DNA from: Pictodentalium vernedei
Taxonomy: Eukaryota; Mollusca; Scaphopoda; Dentaliida; Dentaliidae
Assembly (NCBI GenBank): GCA_031216915.1
Contig: CM062297.1
Coordinates: 545,312,971 to 545,376,970, forward strand
Direction of reading: 5' to 3'
Length of the DNA stretch: 64,000 nucleotides
Below are positions 31,240 to 42,739 of the stretch, piece by piece; the first letter of the stretch is position 1; the number at the start of each line of letters is the position of its first letter. Below the pieces are notes generated by a model. The model saw nothing but the letters and a program-made list of their open reading frames with translations. It had not been told where the DNA came from and did no database searches. The position numbers and the translations under genes are program-made.

Positions 31240-32850
31240 GTTTCTAGACATGATTTTTCGCGGCCACTGCGGCTAGGCGGTCTTTGATGGTGGGAATATC
31301 GGCCCTGTCGTGGAGTGTTTTGATGGGTGTGTCACATGGGGCGCGGAGGGCGACTCTAAGCGCGTGGTTTTGGACTTTCTGGAGTTTACCCATATTGGTT
31401 TGGTTGAGGTCAGTTAGGATGATTGCCCCGTATTCTAGTATTGGGCGCACAAAGGCTTTGTATAGTTTGAGTAGGGTGGACTGGTTGGCTCTCCATGAAG
31501 TTCCCTTTCATTTTCAATAAGTTAATGCATTTGGTTGCTTTTTTCGCCATGTCGTCGGTGTGTTTGTTTAAGAACAGTTTTTGATCAATGGTGATGCCCA
31601 GGAATTTCGCCTCTTTGCATTCTGGGGGGGTGTTATCCATTAGTTTTAGGTCGAAATCACGTTTGTTTGCCTTGCGAGTAAAGGTGATTCGTTGGGTTTT
31701 ATTGGCGTTCAGCTTAATTCTCCATTTGGCACACCATTGATCTAGGTCATCGAGAGCGCGTTGCATGGGTTTTTGGAGTAGATTGGCCGTATTGTTAGAA
31801 TCCCAGAGGCCTTCATCATCCGCGAATTGGGAGACTTGAACACGATCCTCGGAGAAGTCAAAATCATTTACATAGAAGATGTAAAGGAGGGGGCTTAGGA
31901 CGGATCCTTGTGGGGTGCCTGCTTCAAGGGGGACACTGTCAGACATTTCATTGTTCACTCTGACTTTAATTTCGCGATCATTTAAGAAAGGGGATAGCAA
32001 TCTGAGCAATTTCTTGGGGAGTCTCATTTTTGATAATTTGTAGCGCATTCCATTGTGCCAAAAAGAGTCAAATGCTTTTTCGACGTCTAACAGGACTGCC
32101 GCGCCTATTTGCTGATTGTTGATCGCTGATCGCGGTTTTCATTTGAGTGACTAGTCGGTAGACATGCTCGATGCCTTCTTTACGGGGTCTATAGGCTCTT
32201 TGCCACTTATTGAAAAAATTGTTGTCTTCAAGGTGCTCCCTAAACCGATTGATAAGCATTCGTTCGAATGTCTTACCAATGCAACTGAGGAGGCTGATTG
32301 GGCGGTAGCTGGCTGGATCGGAGGGGTCTTTGTCAGGTTTTGGTATCATGACACCGACGGCTTTTTTCCAACATTTGGGAAAGTAGCCATGGGTGAGGCA
32401 TGCGTTGAACAGTTTGTTTAGTTTTTCGATTAGGGAATTTGGGCTTTGTTTAAGAATTTTGTAGCTCACTTCGTCTTCGCCGGGTGAGGACGAATTTTTG
32501 CATTTTTTAATGACGTTGATGATTTCGTCATTGGTGATGGGGGTGACGAGGTCATTGTCATCCCCGTCTTCTGGCTCGTTATCAAATTTGGGGTCATGGT
32601 AGATTTCAGGGTGTTCATTGATGAAGTCATCAATCGCGTTTATGGCAGCGTCATCATTGCCCGCGCCTTGATACGGGAGATGCGTTTTTCTTAGGAGATC
32701 GGCAAAAGTGTCGGCCTTGTCTTTGTCGGTGCGCGTGCAGGAACCGTCTTCCCTTATAAGAGGTTTGGCAGCAGCTTTGCCGCCCTTGTTTTTTTGCCCA
32801 GTTAGGATTTTGAAAGAGTCCCAGAATTTTTTAGCATGTCTACCACTGAA
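31240..32850 (-). pseudogene. Jockey-like LINE reverse transcriptase, 5'-truncated
   Basis: Read from 32850 down to 31240 on the minus strand, the fragment begins KKFWDSFKILTGQ, then SSSPGEDEVSYKIL, YRPISLLSCIGKTFERML, motif A (VEKAFDSFW, about 32080), motif B (GTPQGSVLSPLLY), motif C (FADDEGLW, aspartates kept), LGITIDQKLF and a C-terminal VQNHALR segment. Frameshifts at about 32115 (apparent small duplication) and about 31500 break the frame. The endonuclease half is absent. The order and spacing fit Jockey-superfamily non-LTR elements. The 5' end abuts a G tract at 32898-32936. Confidence 0.8.
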
Positions 32851-32893
32851 CCACCAACACAACGTCAAAAGGTGTATTTCAATGTTGTTTACA

Positions 32894-32897
<4 letters not shown>

Positions 32898-32927
<30 letters not shown>

Positions 32928-32936
32928 GGGGGGGGA
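32898..32936. repeat. Long G homopolymer
   Basis: A nearly pure G tract of about 39 bases, the longest in the window. It gives a spurious polyproline frame on the minus strand. Confidence 0.9.
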
Positions 32937-33091
32937 TCAATAGCAAATTTGATCGGGATTATACGCACTTACCACACCCCAAATTATACATGGAGCTGCA
33001 TTACCTACCATATCGCCCAAAATTGCTACCGATTCCCCAGTGTAAATACCTTTAAATATAACTTTTGACATTGTGTTGGGATGCACGGAAC

Positions 33092-33221
33092 CATTATACG
33101 CACTTACCATACCCCAAATTTGGGCGGTATGGTAAGTAATACAGCTCCATTGTACACTTGTCTGTATTACTTACCATGCCGCCCAAATTTGCGGCATCGG
33201 CATGGTAAGTGCATAATCTCA
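33092..33221. repeat. Inverted repeat with CTTACCATACCCCAAATT
   Basis: ATTATACGCACTTACCAT faces ATGGTAAGTGCATAAT, with an inner palindrome around AAATTTGGGCGG. A related single arm lies at 32955-33015. It is foldback-like. Confidence 0.6.
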
Positions 33222-33295
33222 ACCGATCCCAGCCGTAACATCGTTGTACATCTTACAGAATTAGATTGTTGGTATGAGAACTTATCAGCGGGTAG

Positions 33296-33522
33296 CTCGT
33301 GAAGCAGTACTTGTTTACTGTGGTAAACAAGCCCTGTTTTACCGGTAAAATAGGACCCAGTAACCACTGCCTGGGTTGGAAATCCTCTAAAGTGGTCAAT
33401 ATGCGTATTACCGATTCGTCCCCTGAGTTCCAATGTGTTCTGTGTGCCAGTAGGCGCATAGAACACATTGGAACTCTAGAGACGGATTGGCTGGACTTGA
33501 CTTTATATCCATGTTGCGGTCA
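33296..33522. repeat. Dispersed repeat H, copy 2, with added palindrome
   Basis: Matches 3540-3705. At about 33420-33480 it carries an extra hairpin (GAGTTCCAATGTGTTCT facing AGAACACATTGGAACTC) not present in copy 1. Confidence 0.65.
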
Positions 33523-33869
33523 TGCAAGAATCTTCCTCCAGCAGGGAAGGAAGCAAACCGAGAATTTGCACAAAATTTGTACCTTCCCTCTCTAACCCAG
33601 TTTCAGCTTCCACCTAACAATCGTAGACGTTATCATCCCTGTATATCACATATACATTCTCAAATTTAGTTATGTGCGCTCGCCTCTCGAACAGTCGACT
33701 ACCTTCGCAACAGTATTACTGGCATGTTGTGAGTTAAGTTAAGAAAAGTTTTCGATTTTAAAAATGAATAACAAATTGTTTTATTTCTGTGCCGGACACT
33801 TCCCCGGAGCCAAGAGCACAAACCCATGCACACATGTAATGAATAACCTTGTTCAACTTCCGCCAACTC
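33523..33869. other. Unassigned stretch
   Basis: No gene or repeat recognised. Confidence 0.35.
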
Positions 33870-33871
33870 TA

Positions 33872-35438
33872 TACTACTCAAAGTTTGCTAAGCATCAAGT
33901 ATATCCAACTACCTGTTTTACGTTTTAGTTGAAATAATGTTATGATAAGTGTATATATTTTTTTATTTAATTATATCTTTAATGATTTAAGTACAGATTT
34001 TATTTGTGTTTGACATTATCTTTTAGCTTTTGAATACGATAACCATGGAAAATGGATATTATTGGTAAAAGAGGATTTTTTTCAAATTTGCCAAAAAGTT
34101 GACGGAGCGAACTGGTATTGGTTCAATATCGAGTGTGAGACCCATTACTGTTAATTACAGCTTGACAACGCCTTCTCATGCTCCCAATCAGGTTCCTGAT
34201 GGTCCTTTGTGGGATGTTGTTCAATTCTTGGACCATCGTGGCACCAAGCTCCTGAACACTTCTTGGTTGGACTGGACGGGCTGAAATTGCAAGCTGCAAC
34301 TCATTCCAGACATGTTCGATTGGACTGAGGTCTTGCTGGCCAGTCCATACGCTCAATCCCCTCCCTCTGTCGGTACTCCAGGACAGCATGGGCAACATGA
34401 GTACGGGCATTATCGTCCATCAGAATGAATCTATCACCCACTGCACCTGCATACAATCTGACGTGGGCATCCGGGATCTCATCAATATACCGCTGTGCAG
34501 TCAATGTACCACGGTCAAGGATACAAAGCTCTGTACGTCCATTCCAGCTGATGCCGCCCCAGAACATTATTGACCCTCCACTACAGCGGTCATGCTCAGC
34601 AATCTTGGCTGCATGGAATCGCTATCCTGGTCTTCTCCATACCCTAGAACGCCTATCTGTGTTGTCTAGACAGTACCTTGACTCATCTGTAAAAAGGACA
34701 GGTCGCCAATCTTCTCTGGTCCATCCAACGTGATCCATGGTCCATTCATATCGCGCCTGGCGGTGGTTCTGGGACAGCTGAATGCGAATACATGGTCTTC
34801 TCGATCGGAGACCACCTTCGTGCAACCTTGTCCGGATAGTCTGCATCGAAACATTTACCCTGGATGCATTCTGAAGGTCACTGCGAAGCTGGGTTGCTGT
34901 GTCAAAGCGGTTCCCACGGACCTGAATGATCAAAAACCGGTCTTCAGCTGCAGATGTTGCCCTGTCGCTGCCACCACCATGCCGTTTTACTGGTGTGCCA
35001 TACTGCTGAAATCTTGCTCAGGCTCTGGTGATCACCGTATGGTACACACCAAGGGCTTCACCAACCTGACGATGGGTAGCCCCTTGTTTCACCATCCCTA
35101 CAGCCCACCACATCTCTGCTTCAGACAAAATGTCTTCTCACATTTGCATTCGCCATATTCAATCATTAAATCACAAGGGTTTGTGTTGAAATGAAGACTG
35201 AATACCCTACACATCTCATGTACATGTAGAGAGTACACGAAAACATCATGAAAATCAAGGGGTACATGCTTTCCATGACTGTCACAAAACGTCTGCCTGT
35301 CAAGAGAGCTAATGTAAACACTGGGGACCATCTCAATACATTCCTCAATCATATCCACCAAAAATATCGCAAATGTGTCACAAGAAAATTTCACAATGAT
35401 GTGTCAAATATGTGGTGCTTAGCAAACTTTGAGTAGTA
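33872..35438 (-). mobile_element. Tc1-like transposon, full length, decayed
   Basis: TIRs TACTACTCAAAGTTTGC and GCAAACTTTGAGTAGTA flank 1.57 kb, with TA on each side (33870-33871, 35439-35440). The size and TA target site are those of Tc1/mariner elements. Confidence 0.85.
34123..35110 (-). pseudogene. Tc1-like transposase, interrupted
   Basis: Minus-strand frames give, in order, a helix-turn-helix-like N-terminus (HRQVGEALGVYHTVITRA, then an in-frame TGA), VRGNRFDTATQLRS, the first catalytic aspartate in VLFTDESRY, a WGGISWNGRTEL stretch, the second in FILMDDNARTH and the final acidic residue in SPIEHVWNEL. This is the DDE order of Tc1 transposases. Several frameshifts and at least one nonsense codon make it inactive. 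Confidence 0.8.
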
Positions 35439-36384
35439 TATAATATTTGCACTCGTTGGTTCGTCTTTTTGCTTTGTTTTGCTGCTGTCGCCGAGAAAAC
35501 CTTTGGATTTTTCGTTAATATCTAAAGTTACATTTGCTATATCTTAACGCTACAAGTACTGTTACAGCGTTCTCATCTCTCCAAACCTTCAACTCGCCAA
35601 GCAGTATTCAGTGCCCTTCCCCAGCCCCCCCCCCCCCCCCCAATGCCGATCAAAATGTGTCTTAACCCTTTGAACCATGGTAGTATCTTCCATGTCAGTT
35701 CAATGGCAGCGACTGGAAGAGTCCATAGACCAATTAATATTTTCAACGTGCAGCCTTGTGGTTGCACGTTGAAAATATTGATTGGTTTACCGCACACATT
35801 ACCTCAGCAGGCTTCCTACATAATGAAATTAAGAAGTATTATTACCACTTTAGCGGGCGTTCTCTAGTACATTAACAAAGTTTAGTAGGGCATTACAAGA
35901 ACGTAACGCTCAACTTAAAAAAGTCACGTGATGTGTCGGGCCGTTAATGGATTAAAAATCTCATTAACAGCCCGACACGTCACGTGACTTTTGTTCCTCG
36001 CTGTCGTACACCCGAAAATGGAAACGGTTTCCGGAAACGGTTTCAACTGGTAAACAATGTGATTTTTATTTAAATTATTAAATACGTAAAATGACCAGCA
36101 AATCTAGTCCCATAAGAACAAGCAGCAGTATATAATAAGTAAGTCTGTATACATTTTAAACCTTTATTTACGACTTAATAGAGGCAAATATTGGGTCTGT
36201 TTTCAAGTGTTCGAACATCGTTGCAACTGAAAGCGCCAGTACCGGTGCTGATCACATGATAATCATACGACACCGGTTTGTTAGACAACAGACGATACTA
36301 TCATCTGTCAAAACTGGAAGCGTTAAAAATGTCATATAGGTAAAGGGTCAAAACTTTTTCAGAATCCCAGTGATAATAATAGTA

Positions 36385-36560
36385 ATAACATGACTTTGTC
36401 GAGCCTTGTGGTTTATTAACGACCCAACAGGTGTGAATGACAGCCCTTCATCTTATTAACGGCCCTCGACTTTATGTCGGGCGTTTTATAAGCTGTCGGG
36501 CTGTTATTCACACCTATCGGGCCGTTGGTAAGCCACAATGCCCTCCAAAGTCATGTTATT
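36385..36560. repeat. Foldback with GTCGGGC modules
   Basis: AATAACATGACTTTG...CAGGTGTGAATGACAGCCC faces its complement at the right, around TATGTCGGGCGTTTTATAAG. The same structure is in copy 2 at about 39123-39300. Confidence 0.65.
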
Positions 36561-37785
36561 GTTATATCATATTCATGGGCCAGAAAAGCGGCCTCTCGGT
36601 TTAAAAGGATTAAAATTAATCGTTATAAAATAAAATTTTAGTCTTTTCAATAGGATTCAGATTCAAGATTCTGCAAATTCAAACTTCGAGCCCACACCTC
36701 TCCTTATTACAGTAGTTTAACTCATTGCGTATAGCTGGGCCATATTCCTGCACAGGACAGCAGCAGCATGGCAAAATATGCCCCCACTTCATTTCACTCC
36801 GTGGTGGGTTAATTTTGTGTATTTCCCGTAGGTGATGGCCTAGGGTCTTCGCCAGGGATAAAATGACTTATCATGACCCTGGGTACTTGTTGAAGACTAA
36901 ACTATCCAGCAGGCAGGTGGAGAATAACCATAGGAAAAAGACCCAAGAAATATCTTGATGAGAGTACGTGAACCAGTTTCCTAGATTTCAAATGTGAATG
37001 TACATAAGGTTGACATTTTTTGAGGAAAGGCGTAGGGGAAGTCCCCATCCCCCAATCCCCAATCGACCATATGCCTTCTTCGCAGCGGGACAGCATTCTT
37101 CAAGCGTCCTGGTATACCCTACTTCAGCATCTAGCTTTAAAAAGCCTCCGGTCATAAACCTTTCCATCTGTCCACATTGTAATAAAATTGCTTCCGCCCG
37201 TCACGATGATTTTGTTGTCATCACATTATTAAGAGAACGGGTTAACAAATTATTCTCCCATTGCTTTCGCTAATCAGATATAATTGTTAAGGCCCTTTGA
37301 TTTTCCAAAGTAAAATGCCACGTATTACTCTGTGGAATCGTTAGCACCGCGTACAGTATACAACAACCAAAATGGTGATCAATGTTCACGTCTTCAACCA
37401 TTTCCGCACTGCCCTTCGCATCTAAAAATGTCCAGTTTCGAATAGGGGCACAGGAATAATTTCGAAACCGGGAGTGGGGGGGGGGGGGGGGGGGGGCACC
37501 CCAAAACTGTTATATATCAGTTCTGGACCAGTGCTTTAGTGGTATGATATATGATTTGCAATACACAGAATTAGGTTTCACTAAGACTAAAATCCTCGCC
37601 CCCTGATTGCACAAGAGCTCGCTTAGTGTTTTTTTGCTATGTTTACGGCTCCAGTGAAATATCCGAAAAGATGATATGACAATGGGAGGAGATTCAAAGT
37701 GCATACAGCCTATAAAATTGTATTTTTCGAGGCCAGTTATCCAAATGTGAATATATACCCACAACCCACATATAAAAGGTCGAGG

Positions 37786-37860
37786 TTACTCCATCACAGT
37801 TCAAATTACGAACTTGTTCGCGATTTGAACTGAAATGGAGTAACTTCGACTTTTATCCAA
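37786..37860. repeat. Palindrome GGTTACTCCATCACAGTTCA
   Basis: AAGGTCGAGGTTACTCCAT...GTTCAAATTACGAAC faces the complementary arm, ending AAGTCGACTTTT-like sequence at 37855. It is also in copy 2 at about 40505-40580. Confidence 0.6.
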
Positions 37861-38191
37861 GTTATTGATTTTCTGTCGCTCGGTGACGTCGTGGGGTACA
37901 GGAAAGGTTTATTTACTAAATTTGTTGTCATTAAATTTGCCTTGTTCCTTCAAGTTGCCTTGTTCATTTGACAATGTGGGTTCTGGGCTATGGGTAGGAT
38001 CTTATTGGAACACACACCTTATTGCGATGAATTGACGGTAACATGGTCTAAGGTTTGCGACAAGAAGCTTATGTTCAACTTTGCCTTTTTCCTTCAAGTT
38101 GCCTTGTTCATTTGACAATGTGGGTTTTGGGCTATGGGGGGATCTTATTGGAACACACACCTTATTGCAACGAATTGACGGTAACATGGTC

Positions 38192-40922
38192 CACTCGTTG
38201 GTTCGTCTTTTTGCTTTGTTTTGCTGCTGTCGGCGAGAAAACCTTTGGATTTTCCGTTAATATCTAAAGTTACATTTGCTATATCTTAACGCTACAAGTA
38301 CTGTTACAGCGTTCTCATCTCTCCAAACCTTCAACTCGCCAAGCAGTATTCAGTGCCCTTCCCCAGCCCCCCCCCCCCAATGCCGATCAAAATGTGTCTT
38401 AACCCTTTGAACCCTGGTAGTATCTTCCATGTCAGTTCAATGGCAGCGACTGGAAGAGTCCATAGACCAATTAATATTTTCAACGTGCAGCCTTGTGGTT
38501 GCACGTTGAAAATATTGATTGGTTTACCGCACACATTACCTCAGCAGGCTTCCTACATAATGAAATTAAGAAGTATTATTACCACTTTAGCGGGCGTTCT
38601 CTAGTACATTAACAAAGTTTAGTAGGGCATTACAAGAACGTAACGCTCAACTTAAAAAAGTCACGTGATGTGTCGGGCCGTTAATGGATTAAAAATCTCA
38701 TTAACAGCCCGACACGTCACGTGACTTTTGTTCCTCGCTGTCGTACACCCGAAAATGGAAACGGTTTCCGGAAACGGTTTCAACTGGTAAACAATGTGAT
38801 TTTTATTTAAATTATTAAATACGTAAAATGACCAGCAAATCTAGTCCCATAAGAACAAGCAGCAGTATATAATAAGTAAGTCTGTACACATTTTAAACCT
38901 TTATTTACGACTTAATAGAGGCAAATATTGGGTCTGTTTTCAAGTGTTCGAACATCGTTGCAACTGAAAGCGCCAGTACCGGTGCTGATCACATGATAAT
39001 CATACGACACCGGTTTGTTAGACAACAGACGATACTATCATCTGTCAAAACTGGAAGCGTTAAAAATGTCATATAGGTAAAGGGTCAAAACTTTTTCAGA
39101 ATCCCAGTGATAATAATAGTAATAACATGACTTTGTCGAGCCTTGTGGTTTATTAACGACCCAACAGGTGTGAATGACAGCCCTTCATCTTATTAACGGC
39201 CCTCGACTTTATGTCGGGCGTTTTATAAGCTGTCGGGCTGTTATTCACACCTATCGGGCCGTTGGTAAGCCACAATGCCCTCCAAAGTCATGTTATTGTT
39301 ATATCATATTCATGGGCCAGAAAAGCGGCCTCTCGGTTTAAAAGGATTAAAATTAATCGTTATAAAATAAAATTTTAGTCTTTTCAATAGGATTCAGATT
39401 CAAGATTCTGCAAATTCAAACTTCGAGCCCACACCTCTCCTTATTACAGTAGTTTAACTCATTGCGTATAGCTGGGCCATATTCCTGCACAGGACAGCAG
39501 CAGCATGGCAAAATATGCCCCCACTTCATTTCACTCCGTGGTGGGTTAATTTTGTGTATTTCCCGTAGGTGATGGCCTAGGGTCTTCGCCAGGGATAAAA
39601 TGACTTATCATGACCCTGGGTACTTGTTGAAGACTAAACTATCCAGCAGGTGGAGAATAACCATAGGAAAAAGACCCAAGAAATATCTTGATGAGAGTAC
39701 GTGAACCAGTTTCCTAGATTTCAAATGTGAATGTACATAAGGTTGACATTTTTTGAGGAAAGGCGTAGGGGAAGTCCCCATCCCCCAATCCCCAATCGAC
39801 CATATGCCTTCTTCGCAGCGGGACAGCATTCTTCAAGCGTCCTGGTATACCCTACTTCAGCATCTAGCTTTAAAAAGCCTCCGGTCATAAACCTTTCCAT
39901 CTGTCCACATTGTAATAAAATTGCTTCCGCCCGTCACGATGATTTTGTTGTCATCACATTATTAAGAGAACGGGTTAACAAATTATTCTCCCATTGCTTT
40001 CGCTAATCAGATATAATTGTTAAGGCCCTTTGATTTTCCAAAGTAAAATGCCACGTATTACTCTGTGGAATCGTTAGCACCGCGTACAGTATACAACAAC
40101 CAAAATGGTGATCAATGTTCACGTCTTCAACCATTTCCGCACTGCCCTTCGCATCTAAAAATGTCCAGTTTCGAATAGGGGCACAGGAATAATTTCGAAA
40201 CCGGGAGTGGGGGGGGGGGGGGGGGGGGCACCCCAAAACTGTTATATATCAGTTCTGGACCAGTGCTTTAGTGGTATGATATATGATTTGCAATACACAG
40301 AATTAGGTTTCACTAAGACTAAAATCCTCGCCCCCTGATTGCACAAGAGCTCGCTTAGTGTTTTTTGCTATGTTTACGGCTCCAGTGAAATATCCGAAAA
40401 GATGATATGACAATGGGAGGAGATTCAAAGTGCATACAGCCTATAAAATTGTATTTTTCGAGGCCAGTTATCCAAATGTGAATATATACCCACAACCCAC
40501 ATATAAAAGGTCGAGGTTACTCCATCACAGTTCAAATTACGAACTTGTTCGCGATTTGAACTGAAATGGAGTAACTTCGACTTTTATCCAAGTTATTGAT
40601 TTTCTGTCGCTCGGTGACGTCGTGGGGTACAGGAAAGGTTTATTTACTAAATTTGTTATCATTAAATTTGCCTTGTTCCTTCAAGTTGCCTTGTTCATTT
40701 GACAATGTGGGTTCTGGGCTATGGGTAGGATCTTATTGGAACACACACCTTATTGCGATGAATTGACGGTAACATGGTCTAAGGTTTGCGACAAGAAGCT
40801 TATGTTCAACTTTGCCTTTTTCCTTCAAGTTGCCTTGTTCATTTGACAATGTGGGTTTTGGGCTATGGGGGGATCTTATTGGAACACACACCTTATTGCA
40901 ACGAATTGACGGTAACATGGTC
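38192..40922. repeat. 2.74-kb tandem duplication, copy 2
   Basis: Second unit of the tandem pair, 2731 bp. It retains the same MITE, palindromes and G tract (about 40209-40228). Its right edge continues into CAAGGTTTGCGGCTCG, related to the internal 143-bp repeat boundary, which suggests unequal exchange between those short repeats. Confidence 0.85.
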
Positions 40923-41574
40923 CAAGGTTTGCGGCTCGAAGCTTATGTTCAACCGACGTTCGCCTCTCATACGGTCAATTCATCACAATAACTTATAATG
41001 TTTGGGATTAATGCACCCCTTTATATTGAAAAAGGCACATCTGTGGCTCCATATTTAACAAATTTGTATATATGAAGCGCAAAATGTGCACCAATTTCGA
41101 TTTTAAAACCCGTAGAGGAGCCAAATCAAACGAAGGAAAGGGTCTGTGAACCCAATTCCTGCTAATTCCCAATAACATTGCAATGGCGGGAACGCAAAAC
41201 AGAAAGTCAAGTTTCAAGTGATTGCATTTGAGAAGTTAGTTACCCCCCCCCCCCCTCCCCTTCATGATTCTCTGGTGGTAGTATTATGATGTAAACAAAT
41301 ATTGGTAAAGATATTGCTGGCCTAAACCCCTCTCCGCACCACCCTCGCTCTCTGTCTGTCTGTCTGCCTCAACTGTTTCTGGATTAATTTAAAAAGATGG
41401 GTGGAACGCGCCCCAGATTCCCAAGTGCCTGCTTTCGAATTACATGTTTTCTCATTACTGTGCAACAGATGTTAAACTCACGCCAAGTCACGCTATCAGA
41501 TGTAAATGAAAGTCGAAACGAAGGTGGTCGGACACGGCGTGTCTCTCGTGCCTAACTGAATGAATAGTTTATTT
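40923..41574. other. Unassigned stretch with C tract
   Basis: A C-rich tract at 41245-41258 and a CTGTCTGTCTG run near 41350. No gene or dispersed repeat recognised. Confidence 0.4.
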
Positions 41575-41729
41575 AAGAAATAACTGTTGTTTTCCTTCGG
41601 TTTATACGATATAAACCGAAAATTTTCAGCACAACCTTCATAACTCGCGTAGCGAGTTATGATTAAGCTTGTGCTGAAAATTTTCGGTTTATATCGCATA
41701 AACCGAAGGAAAACAACAGTTATTTCTTA
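41575..41729. repeat. Near-perfect 155-bp palindrome
   Basis: AAGAAATAACTGTTGTTTTC at the left is mirrored at the right, with CGGTTTATACGATATAAACC and GAAAATTTTCAGCACAA also mirrored. The centre is CATAACTCGCGTAGCGAGTTATG. There is very little divergence between arms, so it is young or maintained. Confidence 0.8.
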
Positions 41730-42739
41730 TAATTTAATCCGGCTGTAATATTAAAATATAAAAACTATGTGTGCGTGAACGGAAAACTTTTAATTTTCGC
41801 ATAAGACAACAGTCAAACTCAGGAAAGTGTGCCACAAACAGGTCACGTCAATCATTGTCAAATTGTTTGTTGTTTTGATTTTCGATCGCAGACGACAGAT
41901 ATTTAGCAAGTCACGTAACAATATTATTAAAAACATTTTTTTTAAGTTCCCCCAAAATCATGTTTGGGTATATGATCTTTTATTCGTCTCCCACTTCGGT
42001 ATATTTTATGAAATTCAATTGTTCCTGAGAAATTATCATTATATTCTCGCTGACTGGAGGCGATGAAAAATCGATCATTGATCTTTGTTTACAAGCTTGT
42101 TATCCATCTATCAGTCTGCCGTCACGCCCTCGCGGTGACAATTGGGCTTCCATAGTCTTCAAAGTTGGGTCGGAAATGCGAACGTGTAACGACATCCCAA
42201 ATCATGACATGATTTGGTTTATACGATTTTGACGACTGTAATAAAGGCATCTTTTCAGGATAAAAAACAACCACAAATTGATCATAGAAATAAAACAATA
42301 CCTAAATAAGTATGTATACCGTGGGAAATGACATAGCCAGATTGGCTGTCTACCTGTCATCCCCAAAGGACTATCAAGCACTGTTCTGTGTCAGACCATC
42401 AATTTATAAGAAAACACTTTCAGGAGGGTTCGTCGGGATGCACGCATATATATATGTATACACACACACACACGTACACTTGCATATACTCACATACATA
42501 CGTATACATACGCATACACATATATGAGACATGTACAGGACCTGTCGACTATCCAATAGAGTTTTCCGTGAGGGTCATTAATACTGATCCAACTCGGGAA
42601 CCTTAGACGAGATGCGGAACTGAACGAATTAGGACATGCAGATAAAGTTTGAAACTGCACAAACTGGAGTGTTGTATATTATATAATACAGTTTAATATA
42701 ATTTAACATAATATACTCTAATTTTGTAATGCGGGCCTT
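41730..42739. other. Unassigned; includes CA/TA microsatellite
   Basis: An ACACACAC/ATACATAC low-complexity tract at about 42448-42525. Nothing else recognised. Confidence 0.45.

Larger units (their letters stand above)
35450..38191. repeat. 2.74-kb tandem duplication, copy 1
   Basis: From CACTCGTTGG to GGTAACATGGTC, repeated immediately at 38192-40922. I counted only about ten differences by eye, mostly in homopolymers, plus a 4-bp indel near 36910. It includes a family C MITE start (TTAACCCTTTGAACC, 35662), palindromes at about 35925-35990, 36385-36560 and 37790-37860, a G tract at about 37478-37496 and a shorter internal tandem at about 37936-38190. No protein motif is recognisable in its open frames. 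It starts 10 bp after the Tc1-like element. Confidence 0.85.

Noticed and set aside
37510-38267. Paired open frames in the tandem duplication
   Set aside because: Preserved only because the DNA is duplicated; frames cross palindromes and lack motifs.
42312-42606. Frames with HTHTYT runs
   Set aside because: They are translations of a CA/TA microsatellite.
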